Of a stretch of 64,000 bases of DNA, positions 19,090 to 28,505 are shown one piece after another. The DNA is from Branchipolynoe longqiensis (Eukaryota > Annelida > Polychaeta > Phyllodocida > Polynoidae): assembly GCA_030323885.1 (NCBI GenBank), contig CM059199.1, forward strand, positions 35,100,590 through 35,164,589, given 5' to 3'. Numbering within the stretch: the stretch's first letter is position 1; each line of letters starts with the position of its first letter. The notes under the pieces were generated by a model. That model saw nothing but the letters and a program-made list of their open reading frames with translations. It did not search any database and was not told the DNA's origin. The translations under genes were made by a program, and so were the position numbers.

Positions 19090-19335
19090 TTTTGTTGGTA
19101 CATTTCGTGATTAAGTAGGGGACATTTCAATCGCCGACAATTGGTCTTTCTCATTCCACTGCTCCTTTCACTGTCCTAATAATGCCGAGCGCCAGGCTAG
19201 GTAATTGACAAGTAGGCTATCAATTGTTAAGTCATTGGTTTGACTTGACCAGAGTTCGAAATCTTGGGTTCGAATCCGACGGCCTACCAAAATGGGAAGT
19301 GGACGCTCAACTCATTCGGCCATATTACGTAACAT
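19090..19335 (-). mobile_element. S1b SINE
   Basis: Complemented tail ttttgttggtacatttcgtg, then the S1b-specific ttggtctttctcattccact and gctcctttcact, then S1 front sequence and a degenerate tRNA-like head (agttcgaaatcttgggttcg). Confidence 0.7.
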
Positions 19336-19776
19336 ATAGAGTTAAGTTTAAAAGGATTGCAACAAATAGTCGGAATAGCAAAAGTTAAAGAGATCCGGTA
19401 TAGGCCACTGAGACTGGAACTGTATTCCGACAAATGCTCTCCAATCACACATTTTCAGTTTATGACTGAACATATGGAGGGAGAATGCAACAATGGATTC
19501 TGTGCATGTGCAACATAAAGGGGTTCCCTGGTGTTGTCCAGTCTGTAAGGAACCATATTTGGTCATGTCGGGAACCATATTAGGTCATGTGATGAGGGAA
19601 TCCCACCTGTGACGTCATTCATACATTTTATTCAGAGTTTGTTTGTTGTCTCAGTGGATTATACTGGGTGACTTTAATATCGAACTATTAGTTCGATATC
19701 AATTTTATCAGAACAGGCAGACCACCATATGGTAAAATAACTTCAGAATGAAATTCATCGTCCGCAAAAAGATATA
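19336..19776. other. No recognisable feature
   Basis: Contains a local short repeat (accatatttggtcatgtcgg, accatattaggtcatgtg at 19552-19591) and the near-palindrome atcgaactattagttcgat at 19679-19697, but no gene. Confidence 0.4.
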
Positions 19777-19954
19777 CAGTAAAACCTCTCTAAATCGACC
19801 GACCATGGCACCGACTTAAAGTGGTCCATTTAGGGAGGTGGTAGGTTTAGAGAGTTAGAATATCCTTACAATGGTATTGTTGGGACTCAAATAAAGCGGT
19901 CGATATAGGGGAGTGGTCGATCTGTGGAGGGGTCAGTATATAGAGGTTTTACTG
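19777..19954. mobile_element. pogo-like MITE, second copy
   Basis: Ends cagtaaaacctctctaaatc and agaggttttactg, flanked by TA. 178 bp, clearly related to 2747-2938. Confidence 0.85.
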
Positions 19955-20211
19955 TACATATATATCAAAATCATAATGCTGCTGTATCTAGTACAACAGT
20001 TATGGTGAAATCTACAGTTTTGGTTCTGTGAAGGGGCCCTGTTGGATTCTGAAAAATAGCCAAGCGAGTTGCAAATGGCCACCCTAGATAAAGGTTCATC
20101 TAAATCATATGATCTATAGAAATTGGAGAGAGAGAAAAGGATAAAATTGTTGTAAACAGACATTGGAAACCTCATTACAAATATATGGTCCTGCCACAGG
20201 ACACCCAAATA

Positions 20212-20295
20212 CAGTATAACCCCGTTAAACCAAACTTGAAGGGACCATAGAAATTTGTTCGGATTAACCAATCATTCGTTTAACTGAGCTTTGGC
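20212..20295. mobile_element. pogo-like MITE (second type), fragment
   Basis: cagtataaccccgttaaacc at one end and repeated ggattaaccaat words. It repeats the left end of the element at 20392. Confidence 0.7.
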
Positions 20296-20391
20296 TTTGA
20301 CTTTGACTTGGCTTTCGCGAAAACGCGGGTGTATTATGAATGTAATATACAATTTATGTCGACACTTTGATTATTGTTTTTTATGTATATA

Positions 20392-20703
20392 CAGTATAAC
20401 CCCGTTAAACCAAGCTTGGTTAAACCAAACGATCGGTTAATCCTAACTTTTTCGGCGGCCCGGCAAAATACTACCATTTATCATATAAAAACGTCTCAGA
20501 TGACCTTATAACCACATGAAAGTTTGGTTTAACCATACCAGAAGTGGCCTGGGGCCCAACAATTTTGTTCGGATTAACCAATAATTTGGATTAACCGACT
20601 TTGGTTTAACCAACACTTTTTATATGATAAATAGTATTTTTCCGGGCCACCGAAAAAAGTTTGGATTAACCAATCATTTGATTAAACCGAGCTTGGTTTA
20701 CTG
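20392..20703. mobile_element. pogo-like MITE, second type
   Basis: Inverted ends CAGTATAACCCCGTTAAACC and ttaaaccgagcttggtttac, tg, with TA flanks (20390-20391, 20704-20705). The interior repeats variants of ttcggattaaccaa and ttggtttaacca. Confidence 0.8.
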
Positions 20704-20989
20704 TATCGTGTTTGTATCGTCTATGGGAGGGGATGAGGAATGAACACTATTTATACCTTTAATAAAGGCTTATATATCTTTGCAAGTACTAAGAGTAAGA
20801 GTGATTGCATTAAATATGAGGCCAATCGTCTCGGGTTTTGATGGTTTTCTGTGTAATACAGCTAAAAACATCAACATCCATAGCCAATAGAAAGGACCGC
20901 TAATGCATTTGTATTGTAACACCGTATCGTCTTATTCAGTGGGATCATACATACTACCCACAAAGTTCCCGGCATGACTTATAAATTTG
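20704..20989. other. No recognisable feature
   Basis: No repeat or domain seen. Confidence 0.35.
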
Positions 20990-21190
20990 ATATTTGTCGC
21001 TTCCCAGCCTAGCGCTCGGCATTAATAGGATAGGGCAAGGACTGCTTAGTTCAGTGTCAGGATAATGTGGTTGAGTGGGATATCGGATCGGGGTGCCGTT
21101 GGGCTGATTTTCCAGTTGGGCCACACTATAAAGTCACCATGAGTGTGCACTGTCACAAGTCAGTATCCATCCTGATTTGACTTTGTCTAA
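20990..21190 (+). mobile_element. S1 SINE, body
   Basis: From cgcttcccagcctagcgctc to gtatccatcctgatttgac. The head and tail are lost. Confidence 0.75.
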
Positions 21191-21264
21191 GATCATACAC
21201 TGCAGGATCGATGCTTACTGACTTATGACATTGTAGGCTGATGATGACTTTCTAGCGCTGCCAA

Positions 21265-21350
21265 CACCCCACCATTTCTTTTTTTTTGTTGGTAAAGTAT
21301 TTATTCATCTGAATATGACATTTGTCAGCGCCGGAGCACTGGTCTTCCGG
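21265..21350 (-). repeat. LINE/SINE 3'-tail family (accagtgct hairpin)
   Basis: gtatttattcatctgaatat, catttgtcagcgccggagca, ctggtcttcc: the same tail at 29400, 37350 and 63785, always with a small hairpin of AGTGC and GCACT type. This is probably the 3' end of one LINE family. Confidence 0.55.
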
Positions 21351-21734
21351 CCATCTTACTATTGGAATTGACATTCTAAATAATCTAAGTTTGGTCAGTG
21401 CTGTATTAGTCACAGCACCGATCATGTAGAATTAAGGGAGTGGCTCCTGCTGTATAATGTACAGCACCAGTCACTGCGGTTCATGCAAAAATGGAGAGCA
21501 GCACCAAGTAGACTGTGTACACTCGGGGCAACTCAAACAATCGTTGTGTGTTACATTTTTCTATTATAAAACAAGCTAAGTTTATAGTTGACAAGACATT
21601 TTGTCTGTCTTATGTAATGTTCAATGTGTTTAAACAGATTGATAGTTGTGTAGGATGTTCGGTGTTGTTGGTTTGTTCATGAAGGTTAAGGGTGGTGGCA
21701 GGGGAGGGGGGCCCATTGGGGTGGGTGGCATCAC
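21351..21734. other. No recognisable feature
   Basis: Repeats the words acagcaccgatca and acagcaccagtca. No gene. Confidence 0.35.
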
Positions 21735-21850
21735 CTGCTTATTCCACTCAGTCACATTATTCTGATACCAGAAATCCAGTCCTTGTCGCATCCTTGTCAA
21801 TGTCGAGTGCCAGGCCAGGGAGCAACGAGCATTAATTGTTATGTTTGTAT
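21735..21850 (-). mobile_element. S1 SINE, fragment
   Basis: attccactcagtcacattat, then cagtccttgtcgcatccttg and gagtgccaggccagggagc. Confidence 0.65.
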
Positions 21851-21867
21851 AATATGTGTGTAATTAT

Positions 21868-22140
21868 TGGCACTGACCTCTGAGGCAAAGACCTACATAG
21901 ACAGATAGACGTGGATAGGGTAGCGATATCAGGGAGCCTGTCTGGTGTAATGGTTAGTACACTGGCTGGAATACAAGAGACGTGACTTCGATTCATGCTA
22001 TAGATGCAATATTTCCCATTTTTATCATGGCCACAAGACTGGTTTCCGTAACCAGCATCCTGTTCAAGCTACATATTGCATGGTTGTTGAACCTACCCTG
22101 TGTATAGCCTGTGTATATTTAATTCTAAGCATTAAGACGA
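21868..22140 (+). mobile_element. SINE-2, long form
   Basis: Leader gcactgacctctgaggc, tRNA-like part gtctggtgtaatggttagta, then caatatttcccatttttatc and the longer 3' part (gcatcctgttcaagctacat, tgttgaacctaccctgtg). Confidence 0.7.
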
Positions 22141-22192
22141 TTTATAGAATTAAACCTTTTAAAAGACTTTCAATATATCCTCCAGTTAAGCT

Positions 22193-22258
22193 GGAAAGCA
22201 CCCGAATAGAGTGGTTCCAGATTCTGCTGATAGATGTCACTAGCTTAACTGGTGGGGT
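22193..22258 (+). repeat. 65-bp direct repeat, left copy
   Basis: ggaaagcacccgaatagagt through ctagcttaactggtggggt. Repeated at 22681-22746 with about four differences. A GAAG-MITE lies between the two copies. Confidence 0.8.
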
Positions 22259-22358
22259 GCAATACACGTGAAGACAGTGGCGGTGAAATTCCAGAAGAAG
22301 ACCTTTTTTATATATATTACAAGGATAAAAGCTTAATGCCTTTTGCGATATTAATATC

Positions 22359-22612
22359 TGAATATGAAGAGTTCAGGCGCAAAACCCCGTAAACGCGAGT
22401 CCAAAACAATCAATTAAAATGAAAGAATGTTACCTGAAAATAATTTTAATTCTCACAGATTCCACTTTTCTTGTGGTGGCATGATTATGGAGTAATGAAC
22501 AAAAGAGTAGGAATGTGAAAACATACTAGTTGTGTAGGTTTGATTCCAATGTTTATCATACTTTTCGGATCGTCGTTTATGGGGTTTTGGACCTGAACGC
22601 TTCATATAATGA
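22359..22612 (+). mobile_element. GAAG-MITE, best-preserved ends
   Basis: TGAAGAGTTCAGGCGCAAAA at the left and ggggttttggacctgaacgc, ttca at the right, each flanked by TA. The TA target points to the Tc1/mariner superfamily. About 255 bp, non-coding. Confidence 0.8.
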
Positions 22613-22680
22613 AGCATTTTATTATTTCTCCATGCATTCTTTATGGAGATATAATAGCATGTGAAATCACAGGCACTCGG

Positions 22681-22746
22681 GGAAAGTACCCGAATAGAGT
22701 GGTTCCAGATTCTGCCGATAGATGTCACTAGCTTAACTGTTGGGGT
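22681..22746 (+). repeat. 65-bp direct repeat, right copy
   Basis: Pairs with 22193-22258. The shared block includes gtggttccagattctg and gatagatgtcactagc. Confidence 0.8.
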
Positions 22747-22769
22747 CTATTTGAAAAGGATGAGTGAAT

Positions 22770-22860
22770 AAGTCTGCACTGACCTCTCAGGAAAGGAGCC
22801 GCATAGAAAAGTAAGCGTGGATAGGGTAGTGACATCAGGGAGTTCGAAGGTCACCTGGTG
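22770..22860 (+). mobile_element. SINE-2 leader fragment
   Basis: gtctgcactgacctctcagg through gtagtgacatcagggag, then it stops exactly where the tRNA-like domain should begin. Confidence 0.6.
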
Positions 22861-23267
22861 CCTCAGGAATGCCTTGAAGCTGTGACCCAGCATGCGATTC
22901 ACACAAGAAATAAATGCAGGTCAAGAAGTCAGTGCTGTGATTGTGTCTGTTGGAAATCATCTATTCGTGATTCCAATGGTGTAAAAGTTCCACGTCGATC
23001 TGCAGGTGATGCTCACGTGGGTGACACAGATTTACCTGGCAGGTACCGTTGCAGGGATTGGGTTATGAGTAGCGCAATGTGAGACTGCCATCTCCTTCAC
23101 CTAAAGACAGAGAGCTCATGTTGCTGTACACCGTTCTGACAACTGTGATGGATTGCCTTACATTGCACCTTGCGACTGGATTAGCGATTCACACAGTTGC
23201 AAATTTTAAAAAAGAACAAAAGAAAGAACAAAAAAGAGAACAAAAAAAAAGAGAACAACATTTTGTT
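22861..23267. other. No gene; A-rich repeat at the end
   Basis: Only an aaagaacaaaag microsatellite at 23207-23260 is recognisable. Confidence 0.4.
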
Positions 23268-23336
23268 TAAAGAAAGAGACAGTTTACACCACTAACCCGC
23301 CCTCTGGTGGCAGTTGAAGAAACTAATGGTTGTTGG
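23268..23336 (+). repeat. 98-bp repeat family, partial unit
   Basis: accactaacccgccctctgg then aagaaactaatggttgttgg, a partial unit of the tandem family at 25453-25745. Confidence 0.65.
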
Positions 23337-23640
23337 TAGTGTAGTAGTCTGCACTGACCTCTCAGGCAAGGAGCAGAATAGACAGGTAGTGTGTTGATAT
23401 CAGGGAGCCTAGGTGGTGTAATGGTTAGCACACTGGTCCAGAATGCAAAGAGATGTGGGTTTGAGTCCTGCTCTAGGCGCAATATTTCCCATTTTCATCA
23501 CGCCCACGACACTGGTTGCCGTGACCATGATCCTGTACAAGCTATGTGCTGTATAGTTGTTGAACCTACCCTGTGTATGTATGTAAGTGTGTTGTCTGTA
23601 TAGATATGTAATTGTAAGTATTAAAAGACTTACAATTATA
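23337..23640 (+). mobile_element. SINE-2, longest copy
   Basis: Leader, tRNA-like domain (ggtggtgtaatggttagcac; gggtttgagtcctgc) and a 3' part with gaccatgatcctgtacaagc. It ends in a short inverted pair (taattgtaagt, acttacaatta). Confidence 0.8.
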
Positions 23641-23644
23641 GGGA

Positions 23645-23775
23645 GACAAGTGTAGTAGTCTGCTCTGACCTCTCAGGCAAGGAGCAGCATAGACAGGTAG
23701 GCGTGGGTAGTGTGTTAATATCAGGGTGCCCAGGTGGTGTAATGGTTAGCACACTGGCCCGGAATGCATCACCCC
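23645..23775 (+). mobile_element. SINE-2, 3'-truncated
   Basis: Starts tagtagtctgctctgacctc and stops just after the A-box region (cactggcccggaatgc). It joins caccccc directly, skipping the B-box. Confidence 0.7.
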
Positions 23776-23782
23776 CACGACA

Positions 23783-23913
23783 GTAGCATTTCACTGGGTA
23801 GCATATGTATGGAAATGGCCTTCTCGATATTTCCACCAACAAACTGCCGTCTAATGGCAGTGGACGAAACTAATGGTTTGTGGGTAGCATTTCACGGGGT
23901 AGCATATTTTATG
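23783..23913 (+). repeat. 98-bp repeat family, about 1.3 units
   Basis: gtagcatttcactgggtagc, atggccttctcgatatttcc, accaacaaactgccgtc, then tttgtgggtagcatttcac. Confidence 0.7.
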
Positions 23914-23924
23914 GAACAGAGTGT

Positions 23925-23951
23925 CTACGCGTACGTGAGCCGTACGCGTAG
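23925..23951. other. Perfect CG-alternating hairpin
   Basis: CTACGCGTACG, loop TGAGC, CGTACGCGTAG: an 11-bp perfect stem of largely alternating pyrimidine-purine steps. No surrounding element explains it. Confidence 0.6.
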
Positions 23952-24122
23952 CCTGGCGGTCTAAACGTACATGAGCATGCCCGCGCGTGAGGATGATTGA
24001 ATGTTGCTGATACAGTAATTAATGTTTAAAAGGCCCCTTTTTACACAAAATAATTATATATCAACGATTATTGTTCATATCGGCCCATATATTAAAAGCC
24101 AATAATTAGAAACTGAAGTTAA

Positions 24123-24450
24123 AGCTGCATAGTCCGATGAAGCATCAAATCTTTTAAACCAAAACAATTATCTAGAGTTGATTCTAGATATCTAATTTAA
24201 ATACTGGTGCACTTATTATAAGCATTTGTTGCCACATAGATAGGGATGCTGAGTCAATTTAATTTTTTTTAAAGCTGCTACTGTCAGAGTTTTGGCGTGC
24301 TTGCCAAAACTAATTTGACATTTTTACACTTCAACTATCTCAATGCTTAGCCATCTAATATAGAAGTTATTTCGACCTAAAAGTAAGGTAGATTATAACA
24401 ATCAATTTAATATATTTATCTCTTAAAATGACAGAAACTCAAAATATCAC
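24123..24450 (+). mobile_element. TTAA-MITE, right end clipped
   Basis: TTAA then AGCTGCATAGTCCGATGAAG, the full interior, to gacagaaactcaaaata. The right terminus is lost. Confidence 0.75.
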
Positions 24451-24467
24451 GTACACGCAGCCACTGC

Positions 24468-24532
24468 CATTATGGATATGGCCTTCAAGAGATTTCCACC
24501 ACCAAGCTGCCGTCTCATGGCATGGTTGTGGG
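24468..24532 (+). repeat. 98-bp repeat unit cut by an M9 MITE
   Basis: ggccttcaagagatttccac ... ggttgtggg. The array resumes at 25453 after the inserted MITE, with GGTTGTGGG duplicated. Confidence 0.75.
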
Positions 24533-25452
24533 TAGATAAAAGATTCACCCAGTACTTGTAATACACGGGTGAACAACAACATACGGTAAATATGTGCGAA
24601 AATAGCTTTAGTATGGAAAAGCAAGTAGAATGCCTGCCTCCAGTGTCAAATGTTTACTGATATCGGCACAGAGTTGGTGAAATGGGAGAGAATGCAAAAA
24701 GACAAGGCGGCCACAGAATGCCGTCGATTTCACTTTTAAATCTTATTAAACTAGATATTATATTATATTTTTCAACTCAAAGGTAGCAGGCTATCAATAA
24801 GACATATGTAAAGAATAATTGTTGCTTCTTAAGGCGGATAATATGAACCGAACTAGTGTCGCATTCACATGAGCAGTACTTGGGCCAGAAATCGATATCA
24901 GCGCATGAGCAAGTCCAGACTAACCAGCACCAGTTTCGGTTAGTCGACGTCGGCACGAGAGAGTGTGGGTTCGACCTAGATATGTATAGACTGAATCATA
25001 TTGTTTTGGAACCGTAAAAACTTCTGCTGGGCAGTGAAAACCTTAAAATAAATCATGAAAAAAATATATGTGCACCTCTAGCAGGTTCATAGACCAAATT
25101 ATATTATATAGTGTGACATGCTTAATCCGCCTCAAGTAAGTCGGTTGCGTTCACATGGGCGATATAAGTCGAATCATAAAATTTGGTTCATATAAACCAC
25201 CTACATAGGTGGTTTATAAAATCTGAATTATATGATTCGAATCAGCCCTAAACCGCCTCAACCGCGCGTTCACGCCAAATGTGCGCCAAACTATACAAGT
25301 CGATTTTTATGATTCAAATTAACTGCCCCGTGTGAACACGGCTATAGATTGTGAAATTAGGCTCTCAATTCATTAACCCGCTTTTTCGACCGTTTTTATA
25401 TAGGGTTGGTATTCACCCATGTACTGCGAGTACCGGGTGAATCCTTTATCTA
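24533..25452 (+). mobile_element. M9 MITE copy A (with nested element)
   Basis: Ends TAGATAAAAGATTCACCC and ggtgaatcctttatcta. A perfect 9-bp target duplication GGTTGTGGG lies at 24524-24532 and 25453-25461. Each end also folds on itself (attcacccagtact / acacgggtgaa). A separate element sits at 24832-25344. Confidence 0.9.
24832..25344. mobile_element. GCCGTG-type MITE nested in M9 copy A
   Basis: It splits the M9 word cttctta|gattgtg, leaving TA on both sides. The right end is gtgaacacggcta. The interior shares agaaatcgatatc, gcgcatgagcaagtcc and aacttctgctgggcagtg with the element at 35975. The left terminus is shortened. Confidence 0.8.
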
Positions 25453-25755
25453 GGTTGTGGGTAGCGTTTCACTGGGTAGCATATTTTATTGAAATACTCT
25501 TCTAGATTTCCACCACCAACCCGCCCCATGATGGCACTGAAAGAAACTAATGGTTGTGGGTAGCATTTGTGTAGCATATTTGATTAGGAATGGCCTTCTA
25601 GATTCCCACCACCAACCCGCCCTCTAACGACAGTGGAAGAAACTAATGAGTGTGGGTAGCATTTCGGTGTGCAACATGTTTTGTGGAAATGGCCTTCTAG
25701 AGAGTTCCACCACCAAGCTGTCCTCTGGCGGCAGTCGTAAGAACAAATGTTCTGG
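25453..25755 (+). repeat. 98-bp tandem repeat, three units
   Basis: Units start at 25453, 25552 and 25648 (ggttgtgggtagc or close). Each contains ttccaccaccaacccgcc and agaaactaat. Function unknown. Confidence 0.8.
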
Positions 25756-25769
25756 ATAGTGGCCCACTG

Positions 25770-26110
25770 TGCATACTGCACGGACATTTTTATTTGTTTA
25801 TTCGTTGGGGCTTTACGTTCTAGCAACATCTAAGATCATATCAAGACAGGCTTCGCAGAAAAGTCCATTGCTATCCGGCTCATTCCGAACATCCCTTTAG
25901 GCTCCGGTCATCTACGTGAGTGGGGTTTAACCCCCCTAGACAAATGTATGATCACATGAGAATGTCGAGTGATTCGCGACGGCCTGCATTCAATTTGGTG
26001 GATTTATTTTAGTGCTGCATCACTGGGATAGTGTGCCACTAGCGCAAGGATTCGATACCCCACTCAGTAAGACTATCCGGACACAGAGCCAACCAGGGTG
26101 GAGAGCTCAC
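25770..26110 (-). mobile_element. S1 SINE, strongly diverged
   Basis: Tail side ggggctttacgttctagcaa, then aagatcatatcaagacagg. The middle is replaced by unrelated sequence, and the body resumes at tagtgctgcatcactggg. Confidence 0.6.
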
Positions 26111-26214
26111 CTCGTTCGAAGGTAGATCATTACAATTTCTCGAACCAGGTACGGTTTCTCCTTCCAGGGCCGTGTTTGATATATGAACTAAGTGAAGCTT
26201 GATATGACTGGCGA

Positions 26215-26555
26215 CCGGACATGATAGCTGAATCGGTAGAGCGCAGGCTTCCCGTGCGGAAGATCGAGATTTGGAATCCCAGCCAAGTCAAAACAATGAC
26301 TTATAAAATTTATACTTGTCACTTCCTAGTCCAGAGCTTGGCATTAATAGGATAGGGCAAGGACTGGTTGGCACAGTGTCAGGATAATGGAAGTGTGTTG
26401 GCTATCAAGTCATGGTATTGGAAGCCCAATCTCCCACTTGAGCAGCACTATTAAGTCGCCATGAGTGCGTACTGTATCAAGTCAGTACATATTCTGATAT
26501 GACCTTAGATAATGCTAGGATGTAAAATAACAGCAAATAAACAAAATAAAAAATA
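26215..26555 (+). mobile_element. S1 SINE, full length
   Basis: Head tagctgaatcggtagagcgc with tttggaatcccagcc, full body, and a tail of aacaaaataaaaaataaa type. Confidence 0.85.
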
Positions 26556-26564
26556 AAGATATAA

Positions 26565-26870
26565 TTTGTTTGTTGTTGCTTTAGGTCCTAGCAACATCTA
26601 AGGTCATATCAGGACAGGTACTGACTTGTGACCGTGTGCACTCATGGCGACTTTATAGTGCTGCCCCACTGGGAGACCCGGCCACCAGCACCATGACCTG
26701 ATATCCCACTCAGTCACATTATCCGGACACTGAGCCAACCAGTCCTTTCCCTATCCTAATAATGCCGAGCCTCTGGCTAGGAAGCGGCAAGTATCAATAT
26801 TTAAGTCATTCTTTTGACTCGATCCGGTTTCAAACCCACAAACTCATGGGTTTGGATGCCACCGAGTCAA
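26565..26870 (-). mobile_element. S1 SINE
   Basis: Tail tttgtttgttgttgctttag, complete body, and head partly present (ggtttcaaacccacaaactc). Confidence 0.8.
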
Positions 26871-26879
26871 GTTATAATG

Positions 26880-26925
26880 ATCCACCTAATATATTTAACA
26901 GCTCTGATAAAAACTCAAAACTGCA
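26880..26925 (+). mobile_element. TTAA-MITE, small fragment
   Basis: cacctaatatatttaac and aaaaactcaaaactgc only. Confidence 0.4.
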
Positions 26926-26962
26926 AACTGTGCCATAAAGTGGTATCAGTAGCGTACGTAGA

Positions 26963-27290
26963 TGTTTGTTGTTGTTTTACATCCTAGCAACATCTAAGGT
27001 CATATCAGGACAGGTACCGTCTTTTGACAGTGCGCATTCATGGCGACTTTATAGTGCTGCCCCACTGGGAAATCAGGCCACTGGCACCATGACCCGATGT
27101 CCCACTCAGTCACATTATCCTGACACTGAGCTAACCAGTCCTTGCCCTATCCTATTAATGCCGAGCGCCAGGCTAGGAAGCAACAAGTACCAATTTTAAA
27201 GTCATTGTGACTCGACCGGGAACCGAACTCCCGACCTTCCACACGCGAGGCCCACGCTCTACCGATTAGGCCACCAAGCCCGGTACCGTA
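26963..27290 (-). mobile_element. S1 SINE, full length
   Basis: Complete from tail (tttgttgttgttttacatcc) to head (ccgattaggccaccaagccc, complemented). The flanks tagcgtacgtaga and taccgtacttaga look like an aged 13-bp target duplication. Confidence 0.85.
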
Positions 27291-27299
27291 CTTAGAAGA

Positions 27300-27491
27300 A
27301 CAGAGAGGTAAGACTGCGGACAAAAAAAAGAAAGAAATGAAAAGAACAGTGACAGTGCAAGAGGAGGTCTATAGGGTAAGGATGTGACATTTAGGTGAAA
27401 AAAGGCGAGAAGTGAGGAGTCACATGATTTAAAAAAAATTTAACTCTAGGTTACTGCAAAGGCTAAGTATTTTAACTGGTGAGGCTTATAG
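27300..27491. other. No recognisable feature
   Basis: Purine-rich sequence without gene or known repeat. Confidence 0.3.
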
Positions 27492-27730
27492 TTATACCCC
27501 AGTCACATTACGCTTGAGATCGCTTGTCACCACCTTGTGAGCACCAAAAAGGGGTGGTCCCAAAGTGCTCGTCTACAGGTTGCAGACACTGCAACCAAAA
27601 CAGTCGCGACCATTTTCAGCGCTTGCGACCGGTCACAAATCATCATTTTCGCCACTTTTTTTTGGTGTACTTTGGTTACAAGGAAGTGGCCGAATTTTGG
27701 TTGCAAGCCACAGTGGGTCTAACTATAACA
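27492..27730. mobile_element. TTA-flanked word-type MITE, decayed
   Basis: gttataccccagtcacatta at the left resembles the left end at 33563. The right end is diverged (cacagtgggtctaactataa). The interior repeats cgcttgcgacc and ttgcaaccaaaa words. Confidence 0.5.
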
Positions 27731-27771
27731 TGGAAAGTTCGGTGATTCCTGTTTCCATTTTAAAATGGTTT

Positions 27772-27875
27772 TGTCTCAGGTGAGGCTCGAACTCACAACC
27801 TCCGCATGCCTCACCGTCGGGGTAGCGAACTACTGCTTATAAGTACGGCGCGCTAACCGATTGCGCCACTGAGAC
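27772..27875 (-). tRNA. tRNA-Ile(UAU), intron-containing
   Basis: Minus strand. The acceptor stem GTCTCAG pairs perfectly with CTGAGAC, discriminator A at 27772. The D arm is GCGC/GCGC around AATCGGTTA (A box tggcgcaatcggttagcg). The anticodon stem CCGTA pairs with TGCGG (one G-U). The loop CTTATA(A) gives anticodon UAU, which decodes AUA. A 30-nt intron follows position 37, the canonical place, starting agcagtag and ending gtgaggc. The T arm GTGAG/CTCAC surrounds TTCGAGC (B box). A TTTT Pol III terminator lies about 10 nt downstream. Animal tRNA-Ile(UAU) genes usually carry such an intron. All pairs are intact, so this looks functional rather than SINE-derived. Confidence 0.95.
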
Positions 27876-27965
27876 AACCTACCTGCACTGCCTCCCCAAG
27901 TCTACCACATTGTGTGATTCAACCAGATCTATTGGTAATTCCCGCTAATATGTAATAAGTTTTTT

Positions 27966-28135
27966 GTGGGTTTTTTTTTTGGTACATTAGTTGTTTAAGC
28001 AGGGGAAATTTCAGTCGCAGAAGACTGGTCTTCCTCATTCCACTGCTCCTTGCCCTATCCTAGTAATGCCAAGATTCTGGCTAGGAAGCGACAAGCATAA
28101 ATTTTTAAGTCATTGGTTTGACTCGACCAGGATGA
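27966..28135 (-). mobile_element. S1b SINE
   Basis: Complemented tail tttttttttggtacattag, then agactggtcttcctcattcc and S1 front part to ggtttgactcgaccagga. The head is missing. Confidence 0.7.
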
Positions 28136-28194
28136 GTTAAATTTCTTGCAGCCTGCTTTCAGCCAGCCTCGTGGGGCTGGTAGTGGTGGCCATC

Positions 28195-28501
28195 TTTGTT
28201 TGGTGTATTGTGGTTTTACATCCTGGTAACATCTAAGGTCATATCAGGATGGGAACTGAGGTTTGACACTGCAAACTCATGGCAAACTTCATGGTGCTAC
28301 CCCACTGGTAAATCAGACCACCAGTGCCATGACCAGATTTCCCCCTCAGTCACACTCAGTCACATAAGATAAGATAAGATATTTATTTCCACATGATCAT
28401 GGTCCTGACACTGAGCTGAGCAGCCCTTACCTTATCCGAGTAAATCTAAGTGTAAGGTAACCCGTATCAATTCAATAAGTCATCAGTTTGGTTTAACGTG
28501 G
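28195..28501 (-). mobile_element. S1 SINE, interrupted and clipped
   Basis: Tail-side gtggttttacatcctggtaa through ccagtgccatgaccag. A short aagataagataagat block is inserted at 28367-28400. The front is clipped by the CCRG-MITE. Confidence 0.7.
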
Positions 28502-28505
28502 CCAG

